Of a stretch of DNA of 64,000 bases, positions 60,085-64,000 are shown one piece after another (within the stretch, counting starts at the first letter, position 1; each line of letters starts with the position of its first letter). The notes below the pieces were generated by a model, which saw only the letters and a program-made list of their open reading frames with translations, made no database searches and was not told where the DNA came from. The stretch covers positions 434,001-498,000 of the forward strand of contig JAMZAV010000354.1 in NCBI GenBank assembly GCA_024449915.1, given 5' to 3'. The translations under genes were made by a program, and so were the position numbers. The DNA is from Sweltsa coloradensis. Taxonomy: Eukaryota; Arthropoda; Insecta; Plecoptera; Chloroperlidae.

Positions 60085-60370
60085 TAAAACGGCGCCGATA
60101 CTATCGATAAACGAATAATAGCCAGCCAGCTATTAGTGTTTGAAATCGTATTTGAATATCTAGTGATAATTTCAACGAAAACGGGTAGATCGAGCCCATC
60201 GAGTTGGGTCGGAGTTTTTTTTATTTCAAATGCCGATATCTCGTTGACCATTGTTGGCTCGTCGACGTTGTCTGTGCCAACCTGGTTGGCTTGGTCCACT
60301 TTTAACAAAGTCCCTCACTGAAATTATTCAGGTATGTGGGTGAGTGGGTAGACTCTAAAGTGGAGTTTAT
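60085..60370 (+). repeat. Family A element
   Basis: ATTAGTGTTTGAAATCG-type head, CGTTGACCATTGTTGGCTCG, GCCAACCTGGTTGGCTTGGT, GTGGGTGAGTGGGTAGACTC. Both short frames over it are by-products. Confidence 0.6.
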
Positions 60371-60959
60371 TATTTGTTTTATCATATCAAGAGTTAAGAA
60401 AATGGCAAATAGATAGTGAGAAAATGATAAATCTTAATTTAGTATTTCGTGCGGATGAACGATTTGTTTGGTTGGAGTTATAGAGATCAAGGCAAGGGTG
60501 GAGAGTAAGAGATATTTCCCCCGAGCTTCCATTAGTCGATGCTTTCCCCCATAAAACAACAGATAAGACCCGATGATAAACACTCTTAGGTCAAGGTTCG
60601 ACCACTATCCACGTTAAACGAGACCGCTGCGCCATTTGTGGTGCTGAGATGAAAGCGTCGCCATACGTCAGGGTGTGTGTGGAGGGGGGGGGGGGGGGTA
60701 GCACCCATCCGTCGCTTCTCGGCTAAAAGACAGAAGGCACACGGCTAGAATCAATCACGCGCGGCAATCTCTCGCTTTCCGGCGAGGATTAAAGCAAAGA
60801 TGTTGGACGGAGTGGTATTCCTTGAGGAGAAAGTAGATTGTTGTGTCTCTGAAAGGAATGCGAAACAACGACCTATTTAGTCACCCAAAAGTACAATCGA
60901 CATATTTGAATAATCGTATGAGAATCGCCAACAATCAACACTAACACTTTCACCAGCAG

Positions 60960-61062
60960 CTGTAAAATTAATTATATATTAATTAATTTAACTAATTAAA
61001 TTTAAAATTAAAATTAAATTAAAAAATTAAATTAATTAAAAATTAATTATATATTAATTTTA
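60960..61062. repeat. Pure A/T palindromic block
   Basis: AAATTAATTATATATTAATT occurs near both ends with (TTAAA)-type words between. About 100 bp contain no G or C. Confidence 0.85.
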
Positions 61063-61366
61063 CTTAAAACATCAGGTTCTTTGAAGTTTATAATAAATTT
61101 ATTTATAAAATCAACAAATTTAAACTTCTTCTCTTCTTTTAATAAACAACCACTCGGTAATTTCTACTGATGTAGGCAAACTCCGCTGAGCATTTAATTT
61201 GTTTCTTATTTGTTTTGAATTTTGATTTAAAAATAATACTAAAATGTGTATATTAATACAATTTTACAATACATTTCCTGTCACATAGTTAAATTTTACT
61301 TATTATTTGATGTATAGAACAAAATTAATGAAGGTTTGCGAAGAATCGTGAAAAATATAACATTTT

Positions 61367-61382
61367 GGTGGAGGTGCCGGGT
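61367..61382 (+). repeat. Family C 16-mer, isolated
   Basis: GGTGGAGGTGCCGGGT with TTTT before it. Confidence 0.7.
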
Positions 61383-61389
61383 ATGAAGT

Positions 61390-63940
61390 TGGAAAACATT
61401 GAAATGCTGTACTTTGAACATTTTCTCGTTGTATTTGGCTAGATTACTATCTTTATTTTTGTATTAAAACCGGAGTATTTATCCTCAAGTTATTAATTAA
61501 AATAACCAATCAAGAACAGAGCGAGCTCCTCAGGTGTAAGAATAATAATTAATAATGCATTTAAGAATAACAAAAGAAAACGAAACAACAAATTCTTAAT
61601 AGGTACACTATTACTTTGACCAAATATGAATTATAAATAATGAAGGGTATGAGGCTAATAGCATTAAAAGATCGTTTTAATTAGATCCAAAATTAAGTTG
61701 ATTTATGTCAAGATTATGCCCAAGGCACTAACGCACGCTTTAGTCGCGGTGTTCATAAATTGTAAGTTTTTAAACATCTATTGAAGCTTGTCCATTGCTC
61801 TATAAATTTTTATGATTGATTGCACTCTGGCAGTGAAAGAATACATGACGTTACCAGTGTTAATTTGGGATAGGAAGGTCTATTGTAACGATAATAGTAT
61901 GCTCTGTAGTGAATGGGTGATCATGAATAACGATTAACATGAACAATTGACCGGCAGGTATGAACTGACGATGGTATATTGTTGAAGATAATGAGAACTC
62001 GAATTGATGAAGGGAATGCACGATTAGCACGGTTCACTTTGTACCTAGTGCCTCGTTAAATAAGTTAAACGGCCAGTCAGAACTAGTGACGCACACACAA
62101 CTGTATAGCGTCAGAGAGATGGTCAATAAAATAAAATATTATAAATATAGACTGCCCACTCAGTCACAGAACCGAGTTTCAATGGGAAACTTTAATTAGA
62201 GCAGGTGTGAAACGAGAACGTCGACGCCGACGCCTTCGATAAGCTAATAAGACTCATAGATGGGTCTATATGAAATACACGATTAAATCGGAGACGACGT
62301 CAGCATTGTCAAGATTAGCTCGGAACAACTTTACACAATCATAATGTGCATCGTTGGTAGATGGCCCCTAGGTCACCAATTATACTTAACTTTGATATAA
62401 ATGACGCAAAATCCTTACAGTTTAACAAAAACTTCTGTGTGATATGGTAACGAAATCTGAACTATCGACGCTGGAAGACGAGATTCTAACCAACGAGAAA
62501 TATTGACAATGATGAGATCATTTCTTTCTGTAATAGTTGCAGAATCAATCATTTTCATTCATTATACATTAAAACTAAACATAAATTGTTTAGATTGTAC
62601 TTTCTAATAAGTGTCATTAACAACACAAGATAAAAGCCTACTACAATAAAACATATAAATTCTAATAGTTTAAGGTTTTGAGGGCAATTTAATTTTGTAT
62701 TATTTCTGGTTTGAAATCGATAAAGTCAATCAACTTTACAGTAATAAAATAACTTTGATATATTTTGGTTTAATCGAAGTTACATGTTTTACGTATTTAG
62801 ATTCGTAAGGTACTGGTGTTGTACACGACAGATTACAAAAAAGTCAATACAAACGAAAAATTAGCGGACACGAACAAGGAAAGTAATTTTTTTTTAATTT
62901 AGCCATGTCGTTCAAACAATTCGAAGTTAGATTATACAAAGCTAGGCATGACTTTAGATTACGTCGCCTAATTGACGAGAAACCTCGTTCCCAAATCAAT
63001 TACAAAATGAGAATCTCATCAAAATCTCTGCTTGGAATTCAGGTTGCATATGAATTGAGTCTAGCTCAAAGTTTTGACAGAATTTGAAGGCATATTTTGA
63101 GGGCGTTGGTGAGTTAGTGTGCACACAAACACCGATCATGAATCTCGTATATTCATATACATTTTGTTTATACACCTTTTGATCATTTTTCCAAAGATAC
63201 GCCGTTAAAAATATACATCTATCATGTTCTCAAATTTCCATTGAGAACTCTCTTCAAAACGATTTAATAAACAACAAACTTGGGGCAAAAATAAATTATT
63301 TTTTAAGTTTAAGCACAATCACGTACACTAAATGGTTTAAAAATAGACTGTAACTGGATTTACCAAAAACAGAAATTGGAAAAAGGGCAGTATGAAATCA
63401 TAAATATTCCCTGCTGTCTTTTTTGGTCAGGATCTAGGTAGTACTTTTGCTTTAAAGTAGTTTTGTGCTTATAATGCACGTGCTTAAATCACCACTTGTA
63501 TCACTATTTTGCAAACTTTTTTAGGGAATTCAGTCTGTTCGTTGTCATTGCCAATAGATGCATTCGGTTCGCGTGTCAGCAAAGATTCGTCCTCTTCTAT
63601 GCTCTAGATTTTTCCATGGACCTAGCTCAAAAAAATAGCATTTACAATTTTTGACTTACAAAATCTAATTGCTAAAAATTCCAATTTATTTTATTGAGTT
63701 TTTGTAATAGTTTTAAAAAGGAGGATTTGAGAGAATCACTACATATTTATCAACAAGCACGGTACGATTACTTAATATGATGCAAAGATGGTAAAATAAA
63801 AAACCATGGCATTCAGGAGCCTTAAATAAAAAATTGCCAACATTGTCGAGACTCTTAATGTAGGCCTTGGCACTAAAAAACTGGTATTATGTGTAATACT
63901 TATTATGTAATCTAAATGAATGTATATATGGACAAATTGT
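61390..63940. other. Intronic sequence with a decayed family A copy
   Basis: A reversed family A copy is at 62155-62330 (GACTGCCCACTCAGTCACAG, CTTTAATTAGAGCAGG, GTCGACGCCGACGCC). At 63620-63660 CCATGGACCTAGCTCAAAAA resembles part of family D. No ankyrin-repeat exon of the TRPV gene was found here. Confidence 0.45.
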
Positions 63941-63941
63941 C

Positions 63942-63998
63942 TGAATATATTATGGTGGAGGCGCCGGGTCTGAATATAATATGGTGGAGGGGCCGGGT
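63942..63998 (+). repeat. 29-bp tandem duplication with family C 16-mer
   Basis: GTCTGAATATA(T/A)TATGGTGGAGG occurs twice; the 16-mers are at 63954-63969 and 63983-63998 (GGTGGAGGCGCCGGGT and GGTGGAGGGGCCGGGT). Confidence 0.85.
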
Positions 63999-64000
63999 CA

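Noticed and set aside
60710..60732. GTCGCTTCTCGGCTAAAAGA resembling the start of U2 snRNA (TCGCTTCTCGGC...)
   Set aside because: Only about 12 bases match continuously and the next segment of U2 is missing; too short to call a U2 pseudogene.
57082..64000. Search for the TRPV exon just upstream of S1 (ankyrin-linker)
   Set aside because: No frame with the expected linker or ankyrin motifs and a correct donor was found; the N-terminal exons are probably outside the window.

Overview
This is an AT-rich eukaryotic (metazoan) genomic window, dominated by one very long, minus-strand, intron-rich gene and by the transposon debris lying in its introns. I can assemble seven consecutive exons (57081 down to 5682, continuing to 5506 or 5425). 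Together they encode about 573 residues of a TRPV-type cation channel, from the first transmembrane helix S1 to the C-terminal tail after the TRP helix. The sequence resembles the Nanchung/OCR subtype ([42 protein letters not shown]). The N-terminal cytoplasmic part with the ankyrin repeats must lie beyond base 64000. No other protein-coding host gene is supported. The presence of a Nanchung-type TRPV, AT-rich introns of 0.6-15.4 kb, a 5S-rRNA-derived SINE, tRNA-derived SINEs and a restriction-endonuclease-type LINE fit an invertebrate, probably a lophotrochozoan such as a mollusc. The species cannot be named from the sequence.

Layout: 1-5424 is downstream of the last recognised TRPV exon (3' UTR, a further intron or intergenic). 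It holds a 405-bp hAT-like MITE and a 51-bp minisatellite that runs into the end of the TRPV reading frame. 5683-13047 is an intron with a 512-bp hAT-type MITE, a giant imperfect palindrome, and copies of two DNA-transposon families. 13048-13944 holds the S6 and pore exons. 13945-28604 is an intron containing a nested SINE/TIR element/MITE, three LINE fragments each bounded by TAA/TTA arrays, and a 5S-SINE inside a tRNA-SINE. 28605-28714 is the S4-S5 exon. 28715-44117 is a 15.4-kb intron with many SINEs. 44118-44269 is the S3-S4 exon, 44270-52614 an intron, 52615-52803 the S2 exon, 52804-56366 an intron, and 56367-57081 the S1 exon with a very long, sequon-rich S1-S2 loop. 57082-64000 is the beginning of the upstream intron, with a 250-bp foldback and further repeats.

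I recognise at least seven dispersed repeat families and name them here for cross-reference. A: a short element with a palindromic CAGTTATATAACTG/AGTGGGTAGACTCT 3' end and an ATTT tail. B: a tRNA-derived SINE. C: a TIR element with the 16-mer GGTGGAGGYGCCGGGT. D: a 638-bp element with TTAA target duplication. E: an element with a tRNA-like arm near CCACCTACGGGAGTG. F: a (GA)n-linked element. G: a repeat around CTCCAAACACACT. The window shows no CRISPR, operon, rRNA gene or intact tRNA gene.
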